Of a DNA stretch of 18,031 nt, positions 1-6,914 are shown one piece after another. This DNA is from Acidobacteriaceae bacterium (lineage in GTDB: Bacteria > Acidobacteriota > Terriglobia > Bryobacterales > Bryobacteraceae). A program made the position numbers and the translations under genes. The stretch is from NCBI GenBank assembly GCA_019245255.1, contig JAFARV010000980.1, forward strand, positions 1-18,031. Reading direction: 5' to 3'. A model generated the notes under the pieces. It searched no databases and was not told the origin of the DNA. It was given only the letters and a program-made list of their open reading frames with translations. Position 1 is the stretch's first letter. Each line of letters begins with the position of its first letter.

Positions 1-202
1 TGCGATTCAGTTTGATGAGCCACTCGGAGGGCGACTCGCCGTTCATCGGAATATCCGCGGTGCAGGGCCAATCCCGCGTCCATTCGAGGCCGTAGTCGAA
101 CGGTCGAACAATACGATCAGTTGCACGGGAACACAGCTGGCCTTCCCACTGGGTCATCCAGTTTCGATACCGGCGTTTGAGTGGGTGCAACAGAGCTCTC
201 AT
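1..202 (-). CDS. N-terminal fragment of an unrecognised protein, cut by the window edge
   Basis: Reading the minus strand from an ATG at 202, the frame stays open to the window edge and gives 67 residues beginning MRALLHPLKRRYRNW. The fragment is rich in Trp and charged residues (Trp15, 19, 41, 45, 61) and looks like genuine protein rather than noise. The frame is also open upstream to about base 262, with a GTG and a TTG as alternative starts, but ATG at 202 gives the most natural N-terminus. No clear Shine-Dalgarno sequence precedes it. There is no signal peptide and no diagnostic motif is reached. I have a weak impression of similarity to the N-terminus of an acidobacterial alpha/beta-hydrolase-like family, which the fragment cannot prove. 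It lies downstream of, and in the same direction as, the next minus-strand gene. Confidence 0.5.
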   Translation of the reverse strand, partial: MRALLHPLKRRYRNWMTQWEGQLCSRATDRIVRPFDYGLEWTRDWPCTADIPMNGESPSEWLIKLNR

Positions 203-369
203 CAGTTCGGGCGAACCATCATTCTTATGTGTACCGCAGCAAGACACTGTTAGTGAAGACAAGCGGATTCAGCGGATTCATCAAGTTTTTAACGGCCCTG
301 CAAAGCGGGTGAACGGGAGGACCTGCAGAGTTCCTTCGGCGCGGACCAGCTTCGCGGTGTAATGGTCTT

Positions 370-1260
370 TCAGCGGGGAGGAGGTAACGATGGAACCGTG
401 CTTCCGCCGATATTCGCGTACGAATCTTCGACTTTCACCACTTTGCCGTCGGTGAACCGCACGAACACCACTTTGCCAGGCGGTTCTCCGTAAACCCAGT
501 CTTCAATCTCGTCGCCCGCTTCATTGGTCTCGCGGCTCTTGGTCCGAGGTTTTCCCATCGCGAGCAGAACCTGGTCCTTATCCATCCCCTGGACGGCGTG
601 CTGCTGTTTAATTGCCTGCTTGATCGGCTCGGGAAGCTTTTCCACGTACTGCTCAGTCGCCGAGTGCTTTTCGAAGTCGAGCACGGGAGAAAGCATTCGT
701 CGCACATCGTCCGCTTTCACGGAAGGGACGCTTTCGGGAAAGACCAGGGCAATATGCGAGCCAATGGCGCGCTGCCCATTACGCGGACCTTGAGTTTGTG
801 TACTGGGGGTACCCACGCCGCCTACGCCCACCTGTAGGTGGTCGTACCAGTGGCCAGAATGGTTGCCACCATTGATTTCGAGGAGGATCCTCTTGCCTTC
901 GATCTCCACACGCGTGATCTGGACCTCGTCGCCGACACGCGCGGCCGGTCCACCCTCATGCAGAGCGTTGTCCCAGGCGCTCTTGTCATATGTGCCGTCG
1001 CTGTGGACCACCAGCATTTTCTTCGACACGGGCAGGATTACCTTTGCCGTCGCAAATTCGGCGGTAAGCCCTCGCTCCAGTTCCATTCGCTCATCGAAGC
1101 TGAGCTTATCGGCGCGGGCGAGAGACGCGCTGGCCAGTACGATGGCTCCAGCCAGAAAAACTAATATGCGTCGTTTAGAACCGTGGCAATAGCTGCCGTT
1201 TGCGGTCTCACGGGAACCTTCGTGAGTGCCAGAAACAGCAGAATAACGAAAATCGTGCAT
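370..1260 (-). CDS. Secreted protein with C-terminal BamE/SmpA-like domain
   Basis: This encodes about 296 residues. A basic stretch (KRR, residues 29-31) is followed by a hydrophobic segment ending in LARA near residue 50, which looks like a signal peptide with an unusually long n-region. The last third contains the pattern GMDKDQVLLAMGKPRTK followed by DWVYG and VVFVRFTDGKVVKVED. This resembles the SmpA/OmlA (BamE-like) fold, a small domain often found in envelope assembly lipoproteins. No lipobox is visible, so export to the periplasm rather than lipidation is inferred. The middle region (residues 60-190) is unrecognised. ATG at 1260 is chosen because GAGGGCGG lies just upstream and because no ATG, GTG or TTG occurs in frame between it and the signal peptide. 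That start overlaps the end of the CPBP protease gene by 100 bases. A role in the envelope is an inference. Confidence 0.75.
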   Translation of the reverse strand: MHDFRYSAVSGTHEGSRETANGSYCHGSKRRILVFLAGAIVLASASLARADKLSFDERMELERGLTAEFATAKVILPVSKKMLVVHSDGTYDKSAWDNALHEGGPAARVGDEVQITRVEIEGKRILLEINGGNHSGHWYDHLQVGVGGVGTPSTQTQGPRNGQRAIGSHIALVFPESVPSVKADDVRRMLSPVLDFEKHSATEQYVEKLPEPIKQAIKQQHAVQGMDKDQVLLAMGKPRTKSRETNEAGDEIEDWVYGEPPGKVVFVRFTDGKVVKVEDSYANIGGSTVPSLPPPR

Positions 1261-2042
1261 AGCAGTCCGCCCTCGGGCCCGTAGGCTCCGCCGCTCCAGA
1301 GAGCCGACAGATCCCACCGGTAACCGTATCTCGTAACCTCGATTGTAAGCCCGCTCAGGTTAACGCCAAACAGTGGCAAAACGGCGTTCCACCCATAATG
1401 CAGGCCAATAGGAAGCCAAAGATCGTGGCTACGCAGAAAGGCAAATCCGAGGAGTATTCCCCAAAGCACCGTGTTGAAGACGGCCAGGCCCGTCGCATGA
1501 GGGTTCATAGCGTGAGCGAACCCGAAGACGACCCCCGCGGGCAGAACGGTTGCAAATGGACCGATTTTCTGGATCAGCAGCTGGAAGGCGTAGCCCCGAA
1601 AGATGAGTTCCTCGCCCGCCGCGCCAAAAATTAGTGCAGTGAGATAGAAAAGGAGCGAGAGCCACGAGAAACCGCCCGCCGCACGCCTGTCCAGGTGTCC
1701 GGTTCCTTCCGCCAAAGGCGCGAGAAGCATCAGAGCCGCCGTACCTGCAGACAATAGAATCCCGAGAGCGAAGTTCCATCCGGCACCATGCCCGGTACCC
1801 AGGCCTGCGTCGGCGAGGGGGCGACGGTCGAAGATGCGCATGGTCAGCAGGTTGGCGGTCAAGCCGGTCGCGAACAGTCCGATGGTACCCGCCACCACGA
1901 CTCCGAAGACACTCAGCAGAAGCCACGGCCACAGGCGGGCGGCAACGATTACGGTCGCAATGAAGAATGCGACGCGGATGACGATACTCCAGCGAGTGTC
2001 GCGCGCGCGGGTTATGGGCGGGTTAAGCGGAGGTGACTCCAT
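1161..2042 (-). CDS. CPBP (Rce1/Abi-type) intramembrane metalloprotease
   Basis: The 293-residue protein is very hydrophobic, with several membrane segments starting at about residue 20. It carries the three CPBP motifs: motif 1 GEELIFRGYAF (Glu144, Glu145, Arg149), motif 2 FGFAH (Phe173, His177), and a third motif PIGLHYGWN (His215, Asn219). In this family the two glutamates and the histidines form the metalloprotease-like site inside the membrane. Bacterial members process or modulate membrane proteins or bacteriocin-like peptides, but the substrate here cannot be told. The start ATG at 2042 is preceded by GAAGAG at suitable spacing. The gene is divergent from the PilZ gene, with 143 bases between them, and its 3' end overlaps the secreted BamE-like gene. 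Family assignment is firm; the biological role is unknown. Confidence 0.9.
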   Translation of the reverse strand: MESPPLNPPITRARDTRWSIVIRVAFFIATVIVAARLWPWLLLSVFGVVVAGTIGLFATGLTANLLTMRIFDRRPLADAGLGTGHGAGWNFALGILLSAGTAALMLLAPLAEGTGHLDRRAAGGFSWLSLLFYLTALIFGAAGEELIFRGYAFQLLIQKIGPFATVLPAGVVFGFAHAMNPHATGLAVFNTVLWGILLGFAFLRSHDLWLPIGLHYGWNAVLPLFGVNLSGLTIEVTRYGYRWDLSALWSGGAYGPEGGLLCTIFVILLFLALTKVPVRPQTAAIATVLNDAY

Positions 2043-2071
2043 GGTGCTCTTCGCAGGAACGCGTTACCGGT

Positions 2072-2085
2072 AGGGCCGAGGCCCT
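2072..2085. repeat. Inverted repeat in the CPBP/PilZ divergent promoter region
   Basis: AGGGCC and GGCCCT face each other with only two bases between them, in the 143-base gap between two divergent start codons. It could be an operator or a chance GC-rich palindrome. No convincing -35/-10 pair was found next to it on either strand. Confidence 0.35.
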
Positions 2086-2185
2086 TATACCGTCCGTACA
2101 GTACCTGAACTTAATTCATCCTAGCCAGAGCGGATTTTCTGCGGCGGGGCTAATGCTGATCGCCACCGTTACCGATGAGACAAGC

Positions 2186-2557
2186 ATGAAAGAACGGCGC
2201 GTTGATACTCGCTTACTATGTGCAGAGCTGGTCCAGCTTACTTACCGGGACGAAGCCGGCCACCAGCGCAGGCGCATTGCAAATTTGGAAGACATATCGC
2301 TTTGTGGAGCTTGCCTTCAGCTCGAAAAGCGGATCCCTGACAGCACCCGGCTGGTCATCCGGTATGGCGATGGGGAACTCAAGGGAATCGTCAAATACTG
2401 CACATTCCGCGATACCAGCTATTTCATCGGTGTCGAGTTCGAGGAGGGCTGCCGTTGGTCTACCAAGCACTTCCGCCCGCAGCATCTCCTCGATCCCCGG
2501 GAACTGGTGCAATCGGTGGTGGACAGGCGCGACCTCGCTGGCGTCAAAAGCGCCTAG
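2186..2557 (+). CDS. PilZ domain protein
   Basis: This 123-residue protein consists almost entirely of one PilZ domain. Near the N-terminus Arg5 and Arg9 form the RxxxR motif, and DISLCG at residues 36-41 fits the [D/N]xSxxG motif; together these contact cyclic di-GMP in characterised PilZ proteins. The beta-barrel pattern continues through VKYCTFRDTSYFIGVEF. Binding of cyclic di-GMP is therefore likely, and the output (motility, pili, exopolysaccharide) cannot be read from the sequence. I chose ATG at 2186 because RxxxR normally lies near the N-terminus of single-domain members. An in-frame ATG at 2153 and earlier starts reaching back into the CPBP gene are possible but would add unconserved-looking sequence. 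It is the first gene of a plus-strand run. Confidence 0.85.
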   Translation: MKERRVDTRLLCAELVQLTYRDEAGHQRRRIANLEDISLCGACLQLEKRIPDSTRLVIRYGDGELKGIVKYCTFRDTSYFIGVEFEEGCRWSTKHFRPQHLLDPRELVQSVVDRRDLAGVKSA

Positions 2558-2562
2558 CGCAG

Positions 2563-2579
2563 TAGAATTCTAGTAATTC
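2563..2579 (+). promoter_or_regulatory. AT-rich palindrome and possible -10 box before the DapA-like gene
   Basis: TAGAATTCTA (2563-2572) is a perfect 10-base palindrome just after the PilZ stop, overlapped by GAATT/AATTC arms (2565-2579). TAGAAT matches the sigma-70 -10 consensus at five of six positions and would place a transcript start about 38 bases before the TTG start at 2613. No good -35 is visible, so this is a weak promoter call. Confidence 0.25.
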
Positions 2580-2612
2580 ATGCGTATGCCGGCGGTTTCA
2601 AAGGGGTGATGA

Positions 2613-3563
2613 TTGGCGTTGCCGGTTGAACTCGCATCTCAATCGGTCGCGAGCGGTGTTTACGCGGCACTGCTCACGCCCAGGCGCCCCGACTCAATTG
2701 ATGCCGATACCGCCGCGTTCCTCGAATATTTGGATGCAGTGGCCGAAGGTGGCGCAAGCGGGCTGGTCCTATTCGGGTCCACTGGGGAGTTTGTCCACTT
2801 CGACCTGGAGGAACGCATGCGAGCTACGAGTTTGGCAGTAAAACGAAGTAGGCTCCCGGTGCTGGTGAACATTTCACACTCAGCACTGCCTGGAGCCGTG
2901 CAGCTTGCTCAGCAGGCATTTGACACCGGCGCGCAGGGAGTACTGCTAATGCCGCCGTACTTCTACCATTACAGCGAACACGAAATCGCGGAGTTTTACG
3001 CCGCTTTCTTCGACACGACGCAGGACCTGGGCCCGGTGTACCTGTATAGTCTCCCGTTCTACACGAACCCGCTGTCGATGCAACTGATGCGCGAGCTGCT
3101 CTCATCAGGAAAGTTTGCCGGAATCAAGGACTCGAGTGGAGACTGGGCGGTTCTCGAAGAGCTATTTAAAATACGCGGGCAAACCCGCTTTCAGCTTCTG
3201 GTTGGCAACGAAATTGTCTATCTTCGCGGGCTGCTTGGAGGCGCCGATGGAATTATTTCCGGAGTCGCGGGAGCACTTCCGGAACTGCCTGTCGCCATGG
3301 AACGAGCCGTAAAGACCGGCGACAGCGCCGCCGCCGAGAGTTTGGGTGTGAGGCTGGATGAGTTCATGGCATGGGTTGCAAGATTTCCCGCGAGTGCCGC
3401 GATTAAGTCCCTGGCCGAGGCGCGCGGCTGGATCCGGGCAAACTTCGCGACTCCCCTAGGCAATAACACGCGCCAAGAGCTGCTGAAATTTCGCGGCTGG
3501 CTCCAGGCTTGGCTGTCAAAAACTTTGGACGAGTGTGCGGCGGTGGGCAGCGTGCGAACGTAG
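2613..3563 (+). CDS. DapA-superfamily (dihydrodipicolinate synthase/N-acetylneuraminate lyase-like) aldolase or lyase
   Basis: This 316-residue class I aldolase is of usual length for the superfamily. It has the GSTGE phosphate/carboxylate-binding motif (residues 55-59), the conserved active-site tyrosine in YLYSLP (Tyr145), and the Schiff-base lysine in GIKDSSGD (Lys172). These enzymes form an imine with a 2-keto acid such as pyruvate and make or break a carbon-carbon bond, or dehydrate sugar acids. Two residues expected in true dihydrodipicolinate synthase differ: Ser56 replaces the first threonine of the TTGE motif, and Phe117 sits where the second tyrosine of the proton relay is expected. 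Lysine biosynthesis is therefore not the safest call. The start is TTG at 2613, since a stop codon lies directly before it and AAGGGG stands 6 bases upstream. The next gene begins 4 bases after its stop, suggesting a shared transcript. Confidence 0.85.
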   Translation: MALPVELASQSVASGVYAALLTPRRPDSIDADTAAFLEYLDAVAEGGASGLVLFGSTGEFVHFDLEERMRATSLAVKRSRLPVLVNISHSALPGAVQLAQQAFDTGAQGVLLMPPYFYHYSEHEIAEFYAAFFDTTQDLGPVYLYSLPFYTNPLSMQLMRELLSSGKFAGIKDSSGDWAVLEELFKIRGQTRFQLLVGNEIVYLRGLLGGADGIISGVAGALPELPVAMERAVKTGDSAAAESLGVRLDEFMAWVARFPASAAIKSLAEARGWIRANFATPLGNNTRQELLKFRGWLQAWLSKTLDECAAVGSVRT

Positions 3564-3567
3564 TTTT

Positions 3568-5073
3568 ATGGAGGCCTTAACCGCGTCACAAACTCGTCAA
3601 ATGAAACCGGCCGAATTCCTGCGGGCCGCTGACGAGCATTGCCGTTGGATTGCGGAGTATTTTGAGCATGTCCGCGACCTTCCCGTTTTGCCCGACATCC
3701 AGCCGGGCGAGCTGCGGAACCAGATGCCATCGTTGGCACCGGAAGAAGGCGAGCCGATTGAGCAGATTTTTGCTGATTTCAGGTCCGTCATCGGTCCGGC
3801 GCTGACGTTGTGGAATCATCCGCGATTCCTGGCCTATTTCTCTATTTCGTCTACACCACCGTCCATTTTGGCCGAGCTGCTGATCGCAACACTCAACGTA
3901 AATGCGATGCTCTGGAAGACATCGCCGGCTGCAACGGAACTGGAAGAAGTTACTCTCGGGTGGATCCGCCAGTGGCTCGGACTGCCTGACGAGTACTTTG
4001 GCATCATCTACGACACGGCATCCGTAGGTGTGCTGCAGGCTCTTGATGCTGCGCGTCTGTGGATCTGTCCAGAGTGCCGGTCCGAAGGCATGCGTCCGGG
4101 CTTGACCGTCTATATTTCGGAGCACACCCACTCGTCTTCCGAGCGCGCGGCGATCATGCTCGGTTTCGGACAGAAGAACGTTCGCATCATCGGTGTCGAT
4201 GCGGAGTTCCGAATGCGTGCCGACCTGCTGGAAGACGCAATACGGCGCGATCTCTCGGACGGTAAAACGCCCTGTTGCATCGTGGCCTCGATAGGATCGA
4301 CTTCAGCGAGCGCCATCGATCCTGTGCCTGCCATTGCTGACATTGCCGATCGATATGGCATCTGGCTGCATGTGGACGCGGCATACGGCGGGTCCGCGGC
4401 AATCGTCCCCGAGATGCGGCATGTGTTGGCGGGAGCCGAACGTGCACACTCGTTCCTGCTGAATCCCCACAAGTGGTTGTATGTTTCCATCGATTGCAGC
4501 GTCCTGTACATACGGCACCCAGAAGTCCTTCGCCGTGCCGCTTCGCTGACTCCCGAGTACCTGCGAACCAAACAGGATAGCGACGTGGTCAACTACTCGG
4601 AATACGGTGTGCAACTCGGCCGGCGATTCCGGGCACTTAAGCTTTGGTACGTTTTGAGGTACTACGGCCGTCAGGGCATTATCGCCATGCTGCGGGAGAG
4701 CATTCGGCTGGCGCAGCTTTTCAAATCGTTTGTGCAAGCCGATGAGGATTTTGAGTTGTCGGCTCCCGTTCCTTTCGCTCTCGTATGCTTTCGGCATCGG
4801 AGCGATGACGACTTCAATCGCTGCCTGCTCGAAGCGGTGAACGCCAGCGGTAAGGCCTTTCTGTCCCACACAGTCCTACATGGAAGGTTTGTTCTTCGGT
4901 GCTCAATCGGGAACTTCCAAACGAACGAGGCGGACATTCGCGACGTGTGGGAGCTGATTCGAGCATCTGCTGCCCGCTTGGAAAACGAGTTTGCTGCTCA
5001 ACGGCAAGACGGGCGCGGCTGCGCGCCGGTAGACGGCACAGAAACTCGTCAACCGTTTGGGCGGGGCGCTTGA
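3568..5073 (+). CDS. Group II PLP-dependent amino-acid decarboxylase (AADC-like)
   Basis: The 501-residue protein matches the length and motif order of aromatic-L-amino-acid decarboxylases. It has SPAATELEEVTLGWI near the substrate pocket, His188 in EHTHSSSERAAIM (stacks on the cofactor ring), Asp270 in HVDAAYGG (pairs with the pyridine nitrogen), and Lys302 in LLNPHKW (Schiff base with PLP). The expected reaction is loss of CO2 from an L-amino acid to give an amine; the amino acid (Trp, Tyr, Phe, dopa or other) cannot be assigned. ATG at 3568 follows the previous stop by 4 bases, so coupling to the DapA-like gene is likely. A GTG at 3535 and an ATG at 3601 are other possible starts. No strong Shine-Dalgarno sequence is seen. 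Some group II relatives are aldehyde synthases, so decarboxylase is the family default rather than proof. Confidence 0.87.
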   Translation: MEALTASQTRQMKPAEFLRAADEHCRWIAEYFEHVRDLPVLPDIQPGELRNQMPSLAPEEGEPIEQIFADFRSVIGPALTLWNHPRFLAYFSISSTPPSILAELLIATLNVNAMLWKTSPAATELEEVTLGWIRQWLGLPDEYFGIIYDTASVGVLQALDAARLWICPECRSEGMRPGLTVYISEHTHSSSERAAIMLGFGQKNVRIIGVDAEFRMRADLLEDAIRRDLSDGKTPCCIVASIGSTSASAIDPVPAIADIADRYGIWLHVDAAYGGSAAIVPEMRHVLAGAERAHSFLLNPHKWLYVSIDCSVLYIRHPEVLRRAASLTPEYLRTKQDSDVVNYSEYGVQLGRRFRALKLWYVLRYYGRQGIIAMLRESIRLAQLFKSFVQADEDFELSAPVPFALVCFRHRSDDDFNRCLLEAVNASGKAFLSHTVLHGRFVLRCSIGNFQTNEADIRDVWELIRASAARLENEFAAQRQDGRGCAPVDGTETRQPFGRGA

Positions 5074-5112
5074 CACCCTCCACGTTTTGCGCGGGTTCCT
5101 GAAGAGGCTGAC

Positions 5113-6075
5113 ATGCCGGCTGACCGTTTGGCTACTTCGCTCTGCGGCATCCAGTTTCGGAATCCGGTGCTGGCCGCATCCGGCACTTTCGGTTATGGCC
5201 TTGAGTTCGCTTCACTACTCGATCTGAACGAACTGGGAGGGATTGTCACCAAAGGACTCTCCCGCGAACCGATTGCCGGTAATGCCCCGCCCCGCTTGTG
5301 GCCTACTGAAGCCGGAATGATCAACTCTGTCGGCCTTCAGAATGTCGGAGTGCGGGCGTTCGTCCGGGAGAAGCTGCCGAAGCTGAAGCAGTACTCGGTA
5401 CCCGTGATCGCAAATGTCTTCGGTTACAAGCCCGAGGATTACCTCGAAGTCATACGCGTACTCGAGGATACTGAGGGAATCGCCGGCTACGAACTGAATG
5501 TGTCTTGCCCGAATACCGATGAGGGCGGGATCTTCTTCTCGAGTGACCCGCGGCTTCTCGCAGATGTCGTGGCGCGCGTGCGGTCAACAGCCATGCGAGC
5601 GCTCTGGGTAAAGCTCTCGCCGAATGTAGCGAGAATCGAACCCCTGGCGCGGGCCGCGGAGGATGCAGGCGCAGACGCCATCTCTCTTGTCAACACTTTC
5701 GTCGGCTTAGCCGCAGATGTCGAGACGCACACCTCACGTATCGGTAACGGGTTTGGTGGGCTGTCGGGACCTGCTATCCGGCCGATTGCCAGCCGTATGG
5801 TGCGAGAAGCCAGTCAGGCAGTAAAGATCCCCCTCATTGGTATGGGCGGCATTACAAATGGCGCCAGCGCAGCAGAATTTCTGCTTGCGGGCGCAACGGC
5901 AGTCGAAGTCGGTACGGCGACCTTCATCGACCCTCGGGCGCCGGTTCTGATATCGCGGCAATTGGACGCCCTGCTGGCCGCGCACGGCATATCCCACGTG
6001 TCGGCGCTGATCGGAGCGCTGCACCTCCGCGCAGCAACAGCCCCGGCTGCCTGCCCGAGCGTGAGTGCACAATAG
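5113..6075 (+). CDS. pyrD: Dihydroorotate dehydrogenase, class 1B-like catalytic subunit
   Basis: This enzyme oxidises dihydroorotate to orotate, the fourth step of pyrimidine synthesis, using FMN. The 320-residue sequence shows NPVLAASGTFGYG at the N-terminus and the class 1 signature ELNVSCPN, where Cys132 is the catalytic base (class 2 enzymes use serine). Further on come the FMN/phosphate-binding IGMGGITNGASAAEFLLAGA and AVEVGTATF. AGAGG lies a few bases before the ATG at 5113. Class 1B enzymes normally work with the iron-sulfur/FAD subunit PyrK to pass electrons to NAD. No pyrK is in this window, so the partner must be elsewhere or the electron acceptor differs. The ridA start follows the stop by 6 bases, suggesting co-transcription. 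Confidence 0.93.
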   Translation: MPADRLATSLCGIQFRNPVLAASGTFGYGLEFASLLDLNELGGIVTKGLSREPIAGNAPPRLWPTEAGMINSVGLQNVGVRAFVREKLPKLKQYSVPVIANVFGYKPEDYLEVIRVLEDTEGIAGYELNVSCPNTDEGGIFFSSDPRLLADVVARVRSTAMRALWVKLSPNVARIEPLARAAEDAGADAISLVNTFVGLAADVETHTSRIGNGFGGLSGPAIRPIASRMVREASQAVKIPLIGMGGITNGASAAEFLLAGATAVEVGTATFIDPRAPVLISRQLDALLAAHGISHVSALIGALHLRAATAPAACPSVSAQ

Positions 6076-6081
6076 AAGACG

Positions 6082-6468
6082 ATGAAAACTGTTATCGCCG
6101 CGGCAGATGCACCGAAGGCGCTTGGGCCATATTCTCAAGCGGTAACTGCGAAAGGCCTTGTCTTTCTGAGCGGCCAAGTTCCGCTCGATCCGCAGTCGGG
6201 TGAACTGGTCACGGGATCCATTCAGGAACAAACGACGCAAGTTCTCAAGAACCTCAGCGCCGTGTTGCGCCAGGCGGGTCTCTCTCTGGAGCACGTCGTT
6301 AAAACGACGGTGTTTTTGAAAGACATCGGCGAGTTTCAACAGATGAACGAAGCGTATGCGCGCTTTTTCAGCACGAACCCGCCCGCACGATCCACGGTTG
6401 AAGTTGCGCGGCTCCCCCGCGATGTTCGTGTCGAGATTGACGCAATTGCTATCGACCCACGAGCGTGA
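6082..6468 (+). CDS. ridA: RidA family reactive imine/enamine deaminase
   Basis: RidA proteins are small trimeric enzymes that hydrolyse reactive enamines and imines, such as 2-aminoacrylate made by PLP enzymes, to keto acids and ammonia. The 128-residue length is typical. Diagnostic features are GPYSQA (Tyr17), SGQVPLDP, and PPARSTVEVARLP, in which Arg103 binds the substrate carboxylate, followed by Glu118 in VEIDAIA. It lies 6 bases downstream of pyrD and two genes after a PLP decarboxylase, so protection against PLP-derived intermediates is a reasonable but unproven link. Its stop is only 3 bases from the stop of the convergent minus-strand gene, leaving no room for a separate terminator. 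Confidence 0.95.
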   Translation: MKTVIAAADAPKALGPYSQAVTAKGLVFLSGQVPLDPQSGELVTGSIQEQTTQVLKNLSAVLRQAGLSLEHVVKTTVFLKDIGEFQQMNEAYARFFSTNPPARSTVEVARLPRDVRVEIDAIAIDPRA

Positions 6469-6471
6469 AGC

Positions 6472-6900
6472 TTATTGCTTTTGCTGCGCAGGCGGAGCGT
6501 CCGCAGGCTTCAGAGGCGGGTGCGCGCTGTACTGATTCTGGGGCGGATTCAGTTTTACATCGATAGTCTTGCGTTCTTCATCGACATCGACTCTGTCTCC
6601 AAAGGTCTGGTAGTTCTTCGCGACGACTTGCAGTTGAAGAGTGCCCTGCGGAACAGGAGGGAAGTGCGCAATGCCTTCCTGATTCGTATGCATCTCCCAG
6701 TGCACGGCTTTGCGTCGTCCAAGCTTTGTCACCTGATGATGCGATCCGAGAAAGTCGAGTATCACCTCCGCGTTATCAACCGGCTTGTCGGACGGGTTCC
6801 GAACGGTGACTGTAATGTTTGTTTGGGGAGGCGCTGCTGGTGTTGAAAACGCAATTCCCCCCAGCAGTAACACAATTCGCGCAGCCCGGCCAATCCGCAT
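6472..6900 (-). CDS. Small secreted protein with carboxypeptidase-regulatory/Ig-like beta-sandwich domain
   Basis: This 142-residue protein starts MRIGRAARIVLLLGGIAFSTPAA, a good Sec signal peptide. The mature part reads as one beta-sandwich: TVTVRNPSDKPVDNAEVIL, then TNQEGIAHFPPVPQGTLQLQVVAKNYQTFGD, a pattern typical of carboxypeptidase regulatory-like domains. The C-terminus is a Pro/Gln-rich tail (PPNQYSAHPPLKPADAPP-like), probably unstructured. ATG at 6900 gives the signal peptide directly and leaves a 14-base gap to the galU stop; a longer in-frame start at 6936 would overlap galU. It probably shares the galU transcript. Its function is unknown. Such domains often act as protein- or glycan-binding modules on the cell surface. 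Confidence 0.72.
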   Translation of the reverse strand: MRIGRAARIVLLLGGIAFSTPAAPPQTNITVTVRNPSDKPVDNAEVILDFLGSHHQVTKLGRRKAVHWEMHTNQEGIAHFPPVPQGTLQLQVVAKNYQTFGDRVDVDEERKTIDVKLNPPQNQYSAHPPLKPADAPPAQQKQ

Positions 6901-6914
6901 GGTGAGATTATCGC

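Noticed and set aside
177..362. Plus-strand open frame of about 61 codons near the left end
   Set aside because: It has low-complexity, non-protein-like composition, no ribosome site, and partly overlaps the better-supported minus-strand fragment ending at 202. The 203-369 gap otherwise shows nothing I can name.
1429..1932. Alternative minus-strand frame inside the CPBP gene
   Set aside because: It overlaps entirely with conserved CPBP motifs in another frame and has an arginine-rich shadow composition.
3586..4131. Long antisense open frame (about 181 codons) opposite the PLP decarboxylase
   Set aside because: It is a shadow of a gene with clear catalytic motifs on the plus strand; its translation has no recognisable domain. 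The same applies to antisense frames at 4110-4592 and 4303-4869.
5734..6339. Antisense open frame of about 201 codons over pyrD and ridA
   Set aside because: Both sense genes are unmistakable. The antisense product is Arg/Cys-rich in the way typical of GC-rich shadows.
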